Source: Pseudomonas paraglycinae (GTDB lineage Bacteria; Pseudomonadota; Gammaproteobacteria; Pseudomonadales; Pseudomonadaceae). Taken from it: a stretch of DNA of 64,000 nucleotides. The notes under the pieces were generated by a model that saw only the letters and a list, made by a program, of their open reading frames with translations, was not told the DNA's origin and ran no database searches. This document shows positions 7,981 through 19,308 of this stretch, one piece after another. The position numbers were made by a program, and so were the translations under genes. Each line of letters begins with the position of its first letter. Position 1 is the stretch's first letter. Location: assembly GCF_021601625.1 (NCBI RefSeq), contig NZ_BQHR01000003.1:1-64000 (forward strand), in the 5' to 3' direction.

Positions 7981-8931
7981 TTACCCCACTTTCACCATGT
8001 GCGGTTGCGAGCTGTTGCGCTCAGGCTGGTGGTCGAGGTCGCGGCTGACCAGCAGCAGCACCTGAGCCGACGCATCGGACACCTGAGCCTTGTAACCGGC
8101 GATGGAGCGGGCGAAGACGTTGTAGATGACCACGGCAGGAATCGCGGCTACCAGACCCAGTGCGGTAGCCAGCAGCGCTTCAGCGATACCCGGTGCTACG
8201 ACGGCAAGGTTGGTGGTCTGGGTTTTGGCGATGCCGATGAAGCTGTTCATGATGCCCCACACGGTACCGAACAGACCGACGAACGGTGCGGTGGAACCGA
8301 TGGTGGCGAGGACGCCGGTGCCGCTGCTCATGTTGCGGCCACAGGCGGCAACCAGGCGCTCGAGGCGGAAGCTGACGCGTTCCTTGATGCCTTCTTTCTC
8401 GCGGGCGTTGGTCGACAGGCGCATTTCTTCCAGCGCGTCGTGTACCAGCAGGTTGGCGAGGGTGCCTTCCTTCGCGGCGGTGGCGCTGGCCTCTTTGAGC
8501 GTGGCGGCTTTTTTCAGGGCGGCAATCTCGCCGCGCAGACGACGCTTGGCGCCCATCAGCTCGAAGCCCTTGGCGATCCAGATGGTCCAGGTGATGATCG
8601 AGGCGATGGCCAGGCCGATCATCACGGCTTTAACGATCACGTCGGCGTTCTGGTACATGCCCCATGGCGACAGGTCGTGGGCCATGCCCAGAGTGTTGTC
8701 GGCTTCGAGGACTTCCGGCGCGTCGGCGGCGCTGGCCTCTACGGCCTGCACCGGGTCGGTCGCGGGTGCGGCGGCCGGAGCGCTTTGCTCGGTGGCGGCT
8801 GGCGCGGCCGGGGCCTGGGCGTCAGCGAATGCGGCGACTGGCGCCAGCATCAGGCTGAGCAGCAGGGCAGCCACGGCGCTCCAGGCGCGAGGTCGGTTGG
8901 TTGGCGAAGCGGAGTTTTGAATGCGTGTCAT
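7981..8931 (-). CDS. exbB: TonB-system biopolymer transport protein ExbB
   Basis: A 316-residue protein from the ATG at 8931. An N-terminal signal-like hydrophobic segment (about 15-36) is followed by an Ala/Pro-rich periplasmic extension (about 37-90), as in the long Pseudomonas ExbB proteins. Three MotA/TolQ/ExbB transmembrane helices follow. The conserved core reads LATIGSTAPFVGLFGTVWGIMNSF, with LLATALGLVAAIPAVVIYN after it. It is first in exbB-exbD-tonB. The upstream 190 bases are shared with a divergent SDR gene. An in-frame upstream extension to 8994 exists, but 8931 has a CAGG site and places the signal segment correctly. Confidence 0.95.
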   Translation of the reverse strand: MTRIQNSASPTNRPRAWSAVAALLLSLMLAPVAAFADAQAPAAPAATEQSAPAAAPATDPVQAVEASAADAPEVLEADNTLGMAHDLSPWGMYQNADVIVKAVMIGLAIASIITWTIWIAKGFELMGAKRRLRGEIAALKKAATLKEASATAAKEGTLANLLVHDALEEMRLSTNAREKEGIKERVSFRLERLVAACGRNMSSGTGVLATIGSTAPFVGLFGTVWGIMNSFIGIAKTQTTNLAVVAPGIAEALLATALGLVAAIPAVVIYNVFARSIAGYKAQVSDASAQVLLLVSRDLDHQPERNSSQPHMVKVG

Positions 8932-9119
8932 GCTGGCCGGACCTGAGATAGAAAAACGGTAATGCTCTTCCAGGCCTCGTGAGGCCGAGAACAAAAGTGG
9001 CGTGCATTATTGCAAGTAATTCTTGTTAACAGAAGTAATAGAGTTGCTTTTTTTCCTTCATTGCTAGCCGCTCGTCCCTTGTCGAGGCTAGTCTGTCGCT
9101 TTCCGATGGGAGATTTTTG
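8932..9119. promoter_or_regulatory. Divergent promoter region exbB / SDR gene
   Basis: An AT-rich 188-base region between two divergent genes. The stretch 9008-9060 (TTATTGCAAGTAATTCTTGTTAACAG...) is the most promoter-like. It has only weak similarity to a 19-base Fur box, so iron control is plausible from the genes but not demonstrated by the site. Confidence 0.4.
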
Positions 9120-9977
9120 ATGTCCGCGCCTTCTGTTTTGATCGCCGGTTGCGGTGATGTCGGCAGCCGTCTGGCCACGCAATTGCTGGCTGCCGGCTTC
9201 CAGGTCTACGGCCTGCGCCGTGATATTTCACGTTTGCCGGACGGCGTTATCGGTGTGGCCGGTGACTTGTTCAATGAGGATTGCCCCGAGACGTGGCCGG
9301 TGGGCGCTATCGATTACCTGGTGTATAGCGCGGCGGCCACTGATCACGATGAGGCCGGTTATCGCGCGGCGTATGTGCAGGGTTTGCAGCATGTGCTGGG
9401 TTGGCTGAACGATTACGGTCAGGAGCCGGAGCGGCTGCTGTTCGTTTCCAGCAGCAGTGTTTACGGGCAGCAGAACGGCGAATGGGTCGATGAAAAATCC
9501 GAAACTGTCGCTGCGGGTTATTCCGGTCGATTGATGCTGGAGGCCGAGCAGGTTGCGCTCAACTCTGGCATCCCCGCGAGCATCGTGCGCCTGACCGGCA
9601 TTTACGGCCCCGGCCGTGAGTGGCTGCTGACCCAGGTGCGTCGGGGTTATCGGGTGGCGGTCGATCCACCGCTGTATGGCAATCGCATCCATGCCGATGA
9701 CGCGGCGGGGTTGATGGCGTTCTTGCTGGAGGCGGATCGCAAAGGCGTGACGCTGGATGACATCTATATCGGCGTGGACGATGCGCCGGCGCCGCTGGCC
9801 GAGGTGGTGGCGTGGTTGCGTGAGTATCTGGGTGTCACCGAATGGTCGGAAGACGAGAGCGTGCGTCGCACCGGCAGCAAGCGTTGCAGCAATGCCTGGG
9901 CGAAGGCGCTGGGTTGGGTGCCGAAGTATCCGAGTTATCGCGAGGGCTATGCCGCGATTCTTGAGGGGCGCTGCTGA
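9120..9977 (+). CDS. NAD-dependent epimerase/SDR-family protein (YeeZ-like)
   Basis: A 285-residue extended/atypical SDR protein. The N-terminal nucleotide-binding motif is GCGDVGSRLATQLLAAGF (about residues 9-26). A strand-end FVSSSSVYGQ contributes the catalytic Ser-Tyr region, and VRLTGIYGPGREWLL is typical of NAD-dependent sugar epimerase-like proteins. The ATG at 9120 follows GGGAG by 7 bases and is preferred to a TTG at 9117. It is monocistronic, divergent from exbB and closed by a strong hairpin terminator. The substrate is unknown. Confidence 0.8.
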   Translation: MSAPSVLIAGCGDVGSRLATQLLAAGFQVYGLRRDISRLPDGVIGVAGDLFNEDCPETWPVGAIDYLVYSAAATDHDEAGYRAAYVQGLQHVLGWLNDYGQEPERLLFVSSSSVYGQQNGEWVDEKSETVAAGYSGRLMLEAEQVALNSGIPASIVRLTGIYGPGREWLLTQVRRGYRVAVDPPLYGNRIHADDAAGLMAFLLEADRKGVTLDDIYIGVDDAPAPLAEVVAWLREYLGVTEWSEDESVRRTGSKRCSNAWAKALGWVPKYPSYREGYAAILEGRC

Positions 9978-9994
9978 TCTTCGGGCGTAAAAAA

Positions 9995-10024
9995 GGCAGG
10001 AGCAAATGCTTGCTCCCGCCTTTT
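9995..10024. terminator. Bidirectional terminator between SDR gene and lipoprotein gene
   Basis: GGCaGGAGCAA-atg-CTTGCTCCcGCC, flanked by AAAAAA on one side and TTTTTT on the other. The arrangement can stop both convergent transcripts. Confidence 0.85.
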
Positions 10025-10040
10025 TTGTCTCAAGCGCCGA

Positions 10041-10781
10041 TCACTGCTTCTCAAGCAACCACTTGCGTTCACCCGGGGTGAACTGCGGTTGTTCGTCCGC
10101 CAGCGCGGTGTTCACGGCATGCAGGATTTCCAGCTCTTTGCCCTTGCGCACAAAGATCCAGTTATTGCCCTGACCGTTCTGCTGCAACCACATGCTGTCG
10201 TTGCCGCTGCTCATCGATGCGCAATCGCCTGCGAGGCACAGCGCATAGCGGTCGGCACCCGGCAGGCCGGAGACTTGTCCGTCAGCCTGGAATTGCACGG
10301 TGGCGCCTTCGCCCTGGCCGCTGGTGATCGTCCAGTTGCCGCCCATATAAGCGGAATACAGTGCGCGTTCGAAGCTGGCGCCGATCGGTGCGCCTTCCGG
10401 CACCGGAATCTGTGCGCGGTCGAAGACCTGTTCCGGTTCGTTTTCATTGGCGGCTTGTTGCAGTTGACCACCATCACGTTTCAGCTCGCTGGCGGAGCTG
10501 CCATAGAAATCGACTTTCCAGGCACCGGACTGTTCGCCGAGCAGTCGACCTTCTACGTTTTCGAAACCGTTGGTGTAGCGGGCCTGACCGGCCTTGGTGT
10601 TGACGTCCCACTCCAGGTTCGGGCCGTAAGCCTGAAGCGCTTCGCGCAGGGGGCCGCCCTTGGCAGCAGCATCGATGGCGACCTGATTGATCCAGGTGCC
10701 GCTGATGTCACGGTCGGCAGGGTTGCTGGCGCAACCGCCGAGGAAAATGGCGAGCAGCGAGAGAGCAAGCGCTTTGCGCAT
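10041..10781 (-). CDS. Hypothetical lipoprotein
   Basis: A 246-residue secreted lipoprotein: MRKALALSLLAIFLGGC is a signal peptide with lipobox LGGC and lipidation Cys17. After it, DRDISGTWINQVAIDAAA opens a beta-rich domain. A second part (about 145-225, WTITSGQGEGATVQFQADG ... YALCLAGDCASMS) looks like a META/HslJ-type small domain with a Cys pair. It probably sits in the envelope. An AAAGGA ribosome-binding site supports the start. It lies after the ridA-like gene on the same strand with a 72-base gap. I do not recognise a specific function. Confidence 0.75.
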   Translation of the reverse strand: MRKALALSLLAIFLGGCASNPADRDISGTWINQVAIDAAAKGGPLREALQAYGPNLEWDVNTKAGQARYTNGFENVEGRLLGEQSGAWKVDFYGSSASELKRDGGQLQQAANENEPEQVFDRAQIPVPEGAPIGASFERALYSAYMGGNWTITSGQGEGATVQFQADGQVSGLPGADRYALCLAGDCASMSSGNDSMWLQQNGQGNNWIFVRKGKELEILHAVNTALADEQPQFTPGERKWLLEKQ

Positions 10782-10853
10782 GGTGGAATCCTTTCAAAAC
10801 CTTTTCTTTACCGCAGAGCAGTCGGCGCGGTGTATTAGACCGCGCCGTGCGCA

Positions 10854-11234
10854 TTACTCGATGACCAGAATGGCATCCATTTCAACCTGCGAACCCTTTG
10901 GCAGGGCTGCCACGCCGATGGCGGCGCGCGCCGGGTACGGCTGGTCGAAGTACTTGCCCATGATCTCGTTGACCTTGGCGAAGTGGCTCAGGTCGGTGAG
11001 GAAGATGTTCAGCTTGACGATGTCCTTGAACGAACCGCCGGCGGCTTCGGCCACGGCTTTCAGGTTCTCGAACACCTGGACGGTCTGGGCTTCGAAGCCT
11101 TCGACCAGCTCCATGGTTTTTGGATCGAGGGGAATCTGACCCGACATGTAAACGGTGTTACCGGCCTTGATCGCCTGGGAGTAAGTACCGATGGCGGCCG
11201 GGGCCTTGTCGCTGGTGATAACGGTCTTGGTCAT
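10854..11234 (-). CDS. ridA: RidA-family enamine/imine deaminase
   Basis: A 126-residue RidA/YjgF/YER057c protein. Conserved segments include [28 protein letters not shown] near the N-terminus and the C-terminal [24 protein letters not shown], with the Arg that holds the substrate carboxylate. RidA hydrolyses reactive 2-aminoacrylate-type enamines made by PLP enzymes. It lies 24 bases downstream of spoT on the same strand, the same pairing as in other Pseudomonas and enterobacteria. A second, divergent RidA-type protein is encoded at 37120. Confidence 0.95.
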   Translation of the reverse strand: MTKTVITSDKAPAAIGTYSQAIKAGNTVYMSGQIPLDPKTMELVEGFEAQTVQVFENLKAVAEAAGGSFKDIVKLNIFLTDLSHFAKVNEIMGKYFDQPYPARAAIGVAALPKGSQVEMDAILVIE

Positions 11235-11258
11235 GTATGACTCCTTGTAATGTTTGAG

Positions 11259-13364
11259 TTATGCACGCATGCGGGTGATGCGGATCACCCCGGTCAGGGC
11301 GCGCAGTTTCTTGATCACGCGGGCCAGGTGCACACGGTCGTGGACGCTGACCACCAACTGGACAACGCTGATGCGGCCATCGCGTTCGTCCATGCTGATT
11401 TTCTCGATATTGCCGTCGGCTGCGTTGACGCTGCTGGCCAGCAGGGCGATCAGGCCGCGCTGGTGTTCCAGCTCGACGCGCAGTTCGACGTTGAATTCGC
11501 CGGTGACATCCTTGGCCCACGAGAGCTGGATGCATTTTTCCGGGTTGTGACGGATTTCGCTGATGTTGCGGCAGTTGTCCAGGTGCACGACCATGCCTTT
11601 GCCCGCCGACAGGTGACCGACAATCGGGTCGCCCGGGATCGGCGTGCAGCATTTGGCGTAGCTGAGGACCAGGCCTTCGGTGCCGCGAATCGCCAGCGGG
11701 CCTTCCGGGCTTGGCAGTTGTTCGCCTTCGCCGAGCAGGCGGCGCGCCACGACATAGGCCATGCGGTTGCCCAGGCCGATGTCTTCGAGCAGGTCTTCGA
11801 TCAGTTCGAGGCGGTACTCGGTGAGCATCGCCTTCACGCGTTCGGCCGGAATCTGTTCCAGCGCGCTGTCGAAGCCGTTGAGCACCTTGTTCAGCAGGCG
11901 TTCGCCGAGGCTGATGGATTCGGAGCGGCGCTGCAGTTTCAGCGCATGGCGGATGTGTGTGCGCGCCTTGCCGGTGACCACGAAGTTGAGCCACGCCGGG
12001 TTCGGCCGCGCGCCGGGGGCGCTGACGATCTCGACCGTGGAGCCGCTTTGCAGCGGTTCGGACAGCGGTGCGAGACGACGGTTGATCCGGCAGGCGATGC
12101 AGCTGTTGCCGACGTCGGTGTGTACCGCGTAGGCAAAGTCGACCGCTGTGGAGCCTTTGGGCAGCTCCATGATCCGGCCTTTGGGCGTGAACACGTAGAC
12201 CTCGTCCGGGAACAGGTCGATCTTCACGCTCTCGATGAATTCCAGCGAGTTGCCGGCACGTTGCTGCATCTCCAGCACGCCCTTGACCCACTGGCGAGCG
12301 CGGGCATGGGTGCCTTTCGGCTGTTCGTCGCCGCTGGATTTGTACAGCCAATGGGCGGCGATGCCGTTGTTGGCCATCTCTTCCATTTCGCGGGTGCGGA
12401 TCTGGATCTCGATCGGTACACCGTGCATGCCGAACAGCGTGGTGTGCAGCGACTGATAGCCGTTGGCCTTGGGGATCGCGATGTAATCCTTGAATCGCCC
12501 CGGCAACGGTTTGTACAAATTATGTACGGCACCCAGCACGCGGTAGCAGGTATCGACCTTGTCGACGATGATCCGGAACGCGTAGACGTCCATGATCTCG
12601 TTGAAGGCCCGACGCTTGCCGCGCATTTTCTTGTAGATGCCGTAGAGGTGTTTCTGGCGACCGCTGACTTCACCCTGGATGCCGTCGATGGCGAGGCAGT
12701 GGCCAAGGGACTCTTCGATCTTGTTGACGATTTCCTTGCGGTTGCCCCGGGCGCGTTTGACGGCCTGGTAGATCCGCGCGGAACGCATCGGATGCATCGC
12801 CTTGAAGCCGAGGTCTTCGAATTCGATGCGGATCGCGTGCATGCCCAAGCGGTTGGCGATGGGGGCGTAGATCTCGAGGGTTTCCTTGGCGATACGCCGG
12901 CGTTTTTCGCCGGACAGCACTTCCAGCGTACGCATGTTGTGCAGACGGTCGGCGAGCTTGACCAGGATCACGCGAATGTCGCGCGCCATGGCCATGGCCA
13001 TCTTCTGGAAGTTTTCCGCCTGGGCTTCAGCCTTGGTTTCGAAGTTCATCTGGGTCAGTTTGCTGACCCCGTCGACCAGTTCGGCCACGGTTTCACCGAA
13101 CTGCGCTTGCAGCGCTTCCTTGGCGATACCGGTGTCTTCGATCACGTCATGCAGCATCGCGGCCATCAGGCTCTGATGGTCCATGTGCATGTCGGCAAGA
13201 ATATTGGCCACGGCAAGAGGATGCGTGACGTACGCCTCGCCGCTACGGCGGCGTTGGCCGTCGTGGGCTTGTTCGGCGTAGAAATACGCTCGGCGGACCA
13301 GGTTGACCTGGTCATTGCCGAGGTAGGTCGATAAGCGATCGGCGAGGGCGTCTATGCTCGGCAT
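11259..13364 (-). CDS. spoT: Bifunctional (p)ppGpp synthase/hydrolase SpoT
   Basis: A 701-residue Rel/SpoT protein. The N-terminal HD hydrolase domain has H48, H72-D73 and E76-D77 (AMLHDVIEDTG), so the hydrolase is intact. The synthetase domain follows at about 200-350 (YGIYKKMRGKR, DVYAFRIIVD, DYIAIPKANGYQSLHTT). A TGS domain (VYVFTPKGRIMELPKGSTAVDFAYAVH, about 390-450) and a C-terminal ACT domain complete it. It sets ppGpp levels in response to carbon and fatty-acid limitation. It lies between rpoZ and ridA, 57 bases downstream of rpoZ, so rpoZ-spoT-ridA is a likely operon. Confidence 0.97.
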   Translation of the reverse strand: MPSIDALADRLSTYLGNDQVNLVRRAYFYAEQAHDGQRRRSGEAYVTHPLAVANILADMHMDHQSLMAAMLHDVIEDTGIAKEALQAQFGETVAELVDGVSKLTQMNFETKAEAQAENFQKMAMAMARDIRVILVKLADRLHNMRTLEVLSGEKRRRIAKETLEIYAPIANRLGMHAIRIEFEDLGFKAMHPMRSARIYQAVKRARGNRKEIVNKIEESLGHCLAIDGIQGEVSGRQKHLYGIYKKMRGKRRAFNEIMDVYAFRIIVDKVDTCYRVLGAVHNLYKPLPGRFKDYIAIPKANGYQSLHTTLFGMHGVPIEIQIRTREMEEMANNGIAAHWLYKSSGDEQPKGTHARARQWVKGVLEMQQRAGNSLEFIESVKIDLFPDEVYVFTPKGRIMELPKGSTAVDFAYAVHTDVGNSCIACRINRRLAPLSEPLQSGSTVEIVSAPGARPNPAWLNFVVTGKARTHIRHALKLQRRSESISLGERLLNKVLNGFDSALEQIPAERVKAMLTEYRLELIEDLLEDIGLGNRMAYVVARRLLGEGEQLPSPEGPLAIRGTEGLVLSYAKCCTPIPGDPIVGHLSAGKGMVVHLDNCRNISEIRHNPEKCIQLSWAKDVTGEFNVELRVELEHQRGLIALLASSVNAADGNIEKISMDERDGRISVVQLVVSVHDRVHLARVIKKLRALTGVIRITRMRA

Positions 13365-13421
13365 GATGTCTCCTGCCGTAGGCTGTGATCCCGCGCCGTG
13401 CTACGTCGACCAGGCATAGGC

Positions 13422-13685
13422 TTAGACGGCCTCGTTGGACTCGTCCTCGAACGCAGCGAAGACAGGGTCTTCGTGAACGATTTCCTGCTCGGCGATGAAC
13501 TCGTAGCTCATCAGGCCTTCAGCGATTTCACGCAGCGCAACTACGGTCGGTTTGTCGTTTTCCCACTGAACCAGGGGCTCTTTGCCGCCGGTGGCCAGTT
13601 GACGGGCACGCTTGGTAGAGAGCATGACCAGCTCAAAGCGGTTTTCCACGTGTTCTAGGCAGTCTTCAACGGTTACGCGGGCCAT
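13422..13685 (-). CDS. rpoZ: RNA polymerase omega subunit
   Basis: An 87-residue protein beginning [29 protein letters not shown], the standard omega sequence. Omega wraps the C-terminus of the beta-prime subunit and, with it, forms one ppGpp-binding site of RNA polymerase, which fits its place directly before spoT. The start at 13685 is the family start; a longer in-frame extension is not supported. The C-terminus is acidic. Confidence 0.96.
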   Translation of the reverse strand: MARVTVEDCLEHVENRFELVMLSTKRARQLATGGKEPLVQWENDKPTVVALREIAEGLMSYEFIAEQEIVHEDPVFAAFEDESNEAV

Positions 13686-13748
13686 GGTATTCCTCGGAGC
13701 GAATGCAATATGCGCGCTGCCCGGTTGGGCGAGCGGACTCAACAGTTT

Positions 13749-13786
13749 AAAAAATCACCAGCGATTAGGGAAGCGCTGATTTTTTG
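13749..13786. terminator. Terminator between gmk and rpoZ
   Basis: AAAAAATCA(cc)AGCG ... (aag)CGCTGATTTTTT with A and T runs at the ends. On the minus strand it closes yicC-gmk ahead of a separate rpoZ promoter. The 168-base gap holds nothing else I can identify. Confidence 0.7.
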
Positions 13787-13853
13787 ACCAGACTCTTCAA
13801 CGCGCTGCAAGTGCCAATGTAAAGCCCTTGCAGCGGTTTTGGGAAGTGCTGTT

Positions 13854-15351
<1,498 letters not shown>

Positions 15352-15618
15352 GGGGTGACCTCGCGATACAGATCGGCGCGAATTGAAGCTCCGCAGCTCG
15401 ATATCAATGAATTTAAGCCGACTGGCAGCAAAGGCGCAGGATTGTAGCGCAGTGCGGCAGATGCGCCCAAACACACGGTGTGACAAAGGGCTGCAGGCCG
15501 TCGGCGAAGCGCGTTTCAGGGCCCTCGGTCGTCGGCCGGATTTTTTAACGAGTGCCCAGGCGCGGTGCGCGGCTCTATAATGCTCCGCAGTTTTCCGTCC
15601 CCAGTACAGGTATCTCCT

Positions 15619-16341
15619 ATGAAACGTCCAAGTGGTCGCGCTGCCGATCAGCTCCGCTCGATCCGCATTACCCGCAACTACACCAAACACGCCGAGGGAT
15701 CCGTACTGGTCGAATTCGGTGATACCAAAGTCATCTGCACCGTCAGCGTCGAAAACGGCGTGCCGCGTTTCCTCAAAGGCCAGGGCCAGGGTTGGCTGAC
15801 CGCCGAATACGGCATGCTGCCGCGCGCCACTGGCGAGCGTAACCAGCGTGAAGCCAGCCGTGGCAAGCAGGGTGGTCGTACCCTGGAAATCCAGCGCCTG
15901 ATCGGCCGTTCCCTGCGCGCTGCGCTGGACATGTCCAAGCTGGGCGACGTCACCCTGTACGTCGACTGCGACGTGATCCAGGCCGATGGCGGTACCCGCA
16001 CCGCGTCGATCACCGGCGCCATGGTTGCGCTGGTCGATGCACTGAAAGTGATCAAGAAGCGCGGCGGCCTGAAAGGCGGCGACCCGCTCAAGCAAATGAT
16101 CGGCGCCGTTTCCGTGGGCATGTACCAGGGCGAGCCGGTGCTGGATCTGGACTATCTTGAAGATTCCGCCGCCGAGACCGACCTCAACGTGGTGATGACC
16201 AGCACCGGTGGTTTCATCGAAGTGCAGGGCACCGCCGAAGGCGCGCCGTTCCAGCCTGAAGAGCTGAACGCGATGCTGGAACTGGCGAAGAAAGGCATGA
16301 ACGAGATCTTCGAACTGCAAAAGGCTGCACTGGCCGACTGA
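15619..16341 (+). CDS. rph: Ribonuclease PH
   Basis: A 240-residue phosphorolytic 3'-5' exoribonuclease that trims tRNA 3' ends. It starts [20 protein letters not shown]. Family blocks include [43 protein letters not shown] and [19 protein letters not shown]. The start at 15619 gives the standard length; an upstream in-frame extension is not supported. It is divergent from yicC across a 267-base gap that should contain both promoters. Confidence 0.97.
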   Translation: MKRPSGRAADQLRSIRITRNYTKHAEGSVLVEFGDTKVICTVSVENGVPRFLKGQGQGWLTAEYGMLPRATGERNQREASRGKQGGRTLEIQRLIGRSLRAALDMSKLGDVTLYVDCDVIQADGGTRTASITGAMVALVDALKVIKKRGGLKGGDPLKQMIGAVSVGMYQGEPVLDLDYLEDSAAETDLNVVMTSTGGFIEVQGTAEGAPFQPEELNAMLELAKKGMNEIFELQKAALAD

Positions 16342-16370
16342 GCAGGTTCGTAACCCGCAAGGAGGACGCG

Positions 16371-16739
16371 ATGAGTGATGAGCAAGAGTTGCTGCCCAAG
16401 CCGAGCCAGGAGGTTCGCCAATGGGCCATGTTTTGTCACTTGTCCGCCTTGCTGGGGATCTGGATTCCGTTCGGCACGCTGATCGGGCCGCTGGTCCTGT
16501 GGCAGATGAAGCGCGAGACCGATCCGTTCATCGATGCACAGGGTAAAGAAGCGCTGAATTTTCAGATCACCGTGGCAATCGCTTCGATGATCTGTTTCGT
16601 GCTGATGCTGTTGCTTATCGGGTTCGTGCTGTTCGGCCTGCTGGCCATTGCGGCGCTGGTGTTGACGATTATCGGCGGGGTGAAAGCCAACGAAGGCTTC
16701 CCGTACCGTTATCCGTTCACCTGGCGGTTGATCAAATAA
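16371..16739 (+). CDS. DUF4870 (Tic20-like) membrane protein
   Basis: A 122-residue membrane protein. After a short polar N-terminus there are three hydrophobic segments, at about 24-46, 64-85 and 86-105, with the pattern WAMFCHLSALLGIWIPFG and DAQGKEALNFQITVAIASMI typical of DUF4870/Tic20-like proteins. An AAGGAGG ribosome-binding site lies before the ATG. It is 29 bases after rph on the same strand and ends at a strong bidirectional terminator shared with crc. Function is unknown. Confidence 0.85.
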   Translation: MSDEQELLPKPSQEVRQWAMFCHLSALLGIWIPFGTLIGPLVLWQMKRETDPFIDAQGKEALNFQITVAIASMICFVLMLLLIGFVLFGLLAIAALVLTIIGGVKANEGFPYRYPFTWRLIK

Positions 16740-16751
16740 CGAACGATCGCC

Positions 16752-16787
16752 CACAAAAAAACCGACAGTGATGTCGGTTTTTTTGTG
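16752..16787. terminator. Bidirectional terminator, DUF4870 gene / crc
   Basis: The 16-base arms CACAAAAAAACCGACA and TGTCGGTTTTTTTGTG are perfectly complementary around GTGA. They sit between the convergent stops. Confidence 0.92.
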
Positions 16788-16802
16788 TCTGCGAAAGGCC
16801 GC

Positions 16803-17582
16803 TTAGATGGTCAGCGTCCAGTCGTAGTCGACGATCAGCGGCGCATGCTGCGAGAACCGTGGCTGACGTGGCAGGCGTGCGCTGCGCACGAAGCGCCGTA
16901 GCCCTGGAGTCAGGATCTGGTAGTCGAAGCGCCAGCCCAGATTCAGCATCTCGGCCTGTTCGTTGTCCGGCCACCAGCTGTACTGGTCGCCTTCGCGGCT
17001 GACTTCGCGCAGGGCATCTACGTAGCCCATGTTGCCGACAATCTCGTCCATCCAGGCGCGTTCCGGCGCCAGGAAGCCCGGTGATTGCTGGCTGTCGCGC
17101 CAGTTTTTGATGTCGAGCTTCTGCTGCGCGACGTACAGCGAGCCACAATAAATGTACTCGCGACGTTTGCGCCGCTGTTTGTCCAGGTACTTGCCGAAGT
17201 CGTCCATGAGCTTGAACTTCTGGTTCAAGTCCTCATCGCCGTTCATCCCCGAAGGAAGCAGCAAGGTGGCAATACTGACTTTGTCGAAATCTGCTTGCAG
17301 GTAGCGCCCGTAGCGGTCGGCCGTCTCGAATCCGAGACCGCTGATGACAGCCTTCGGTTGCAACCGCGAATACAAAGCCACGCCGCCTTGGGCAGGGACT
17401 TCAGCATCGCAGGCATAAAGGAAGTAGCCATCCAGTTGGAAGGCTGGGTCATCCAGTTCAAAGGCGGAGGCACGGGTGTCCTGCAGGCAGATGACGTCGG
17501 CATTCTGTGCCTGCAGCCAACTGAGCAAACCGCGCTCGACTGCAGCCTGAATACCATTGACGTTCACACTGATGATCCGCAT
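16803..17582 (-). CDS. crc: Catabolite repression control protein Crc
   Basis: A 259-residue protein of the exonuclease III/EEP fold: MRIISVNVNGIQAAVERGLLSWLQ at the start, DVICLQDTRASAFELDD, and HAPLIVDYDWTL at the end. In Pseudomonas, Crc has no nuclease activity. It works with Hfq to block translation of catabolic mRNAs at A-rich motifs until CrcZ-type RNAs sequester Hfq. The length equals that of P. aeruginosa Crc, and the divergent neighbour pyrE is the same. Targets in this organism are likely to include amine-catabolic genes such as those at 26-39 kb; that is inference. Confidence 0.95.
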   Translation of the reverse strand: MRIISVNVNGIQAAVERGLLSWLQAQNADVICLQDTRASAFELDDPAFQLDGYFLYACDAEVPAQGGVALYSRLQPKAVISGLGFETADRYGRYLQADFDKVSIATLLLPSGMNGDEDLNQKFKLMDDFGKYLDKQRRKRREYIYCGSLYVAQQKLDIKNWRDSQQSPGFLAPERAWMDEIVGNMGYVDALREVSREGDQYSWWPDNEQAEMLNLGWRFDYQILTPGLRRFVRSARLPRQPRFSQHAPLIVDYDWTLTI

Positions 17583-17664
17583 AAATGGCCCCAAAAATCG
17601 CGTGCGTGTATGATACACGGCGTCAAGCTAATTAGCTAAATCCGTGGTATTTGGGGTTTTTTTC

Positions 17665-18309
17665 ATGCAAGCGTATCAGCGCGATTTCATTCGTTTTGCC
17701 ATCGATCGCGGCGTTTTGCGCTTCGGTGAGTTCACCCTGAAGTCCGGGCGCACCAGTCCTTACTTCTTCAATGCCGGCCTGTTCAACTCGGGTTCCGCGC
17801 TGGCGCAGCTGGGGCGTTTCTACGCCGCAGCCATCGCCGAGAGCGGCATTCCGTTCGACGTGCTGTTCGGCCCGGCCTACAAAGGCATCCCGCTGGCGGC
17901 AACCACTGCCGTGGCGCTGGCCGAACACCACAACCGTGATCTGCCATGGTGCTTCAACCGCAAGGAAGCCAAGGCCCACGGCGAAGGCGGCAGCCTGGTC
18001 GGCGCACCGCTGACCGGTGAAGTGCTGATCATTGACGACGTGATCACTGCCGGCACCGCGATCCGTGAAGTGATGCAGATCATCGCTTCCCAGGACGGCG
18101 CCAAGGCCGCCGGTGTGCTGATCGCCCTGAACCGTCAGGAGCGCGGCAACGGCGAGCTGTCGGCGATTCAGGAAGTCGAGCGTGATTTCGGTATCCCGGT
18201 CATCAGCATCGTGTCGCTGAACCAGGTGCTGGAATTCCTGGCTGACGATCCGCAGCTCAAGCAGCACCTGCCAGCCGTTGAAGCATACCGCGCCCAGTTC
18301 GGCGTCTGA
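17665..18309 (+). CDS. pyrE: Orotate phosphoribosyltransferase
   Basis: A 214-residue enzyme converting orotate and PRPP to OMP in pyrimidine synthesis. It starts [29 protein letters not shown]. The PRPP loop is [13 protein letters not shown], and [18 protein letters not shown] and [13 protein letters not shown] are typical OPRTase segments. The ATG at 17665 fits the family start. It is divergent from crc over an 82-base gap and closes at a strong terminator. Confidence 0.97.
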   Translation: MQAYQRDFIRFAIDRGVLRFGEFTLKSGRTSPYFFNAGLFNSGSALAQLGRFYAAAIAESGIPFDVLFGPAYKGIPLAATTAVALAEHHNRDLPWCFNRKEAKAHGEGGSLVGAPLTGEVLIIDDVITAGTAIREVMQIIASQDGAKAAGVLIALNRQERGNGELSAIQEVERDFGIPVISIVSLNQVLEFLADDPQLKQHLPAVEAYRAQFGV

Positions 18310-18329
18310 TCGCAGCTTCAGGCAAAAAA

Positions 18330-18364
18330 AGACCCCGCTCAGCCAGGCTGAGCGGGGTCTTTTT
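18330..18364. terminator. Bidirectional terminator, pyrE / argB
   Basis: AGACCCCGCTCAGCC-AGGCTGAGCGGGGTCT, a 15-base near-perfect stem. It has a poly-A run before it and TTTTT after it, between convergent stops. Confidence 0.92.
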
Positions 18365-18378
18365 GTTTGCGCGAGCGC

Positions 18379-19284
<906 letters not shown>

Positions 19285-19308
19285 TCAGGGCTCCGGGTGA
19301 ATCAGCAA

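Noticed and set aside
8995-9060. Possible Fur box upstream of exbB
   Set aside because: The region is AT-rich, but the best 19-base match to GATAATGATAATCATTATC has only about one-third of positions in agreement.
11250-13334. Plus-strand frame of 694 codons across spoT
   Set aside because: Exact shadow of spoT. It has no recognisable domain, and its His/Val/Asp/Phe bias mirrors reverse-complemented codons.
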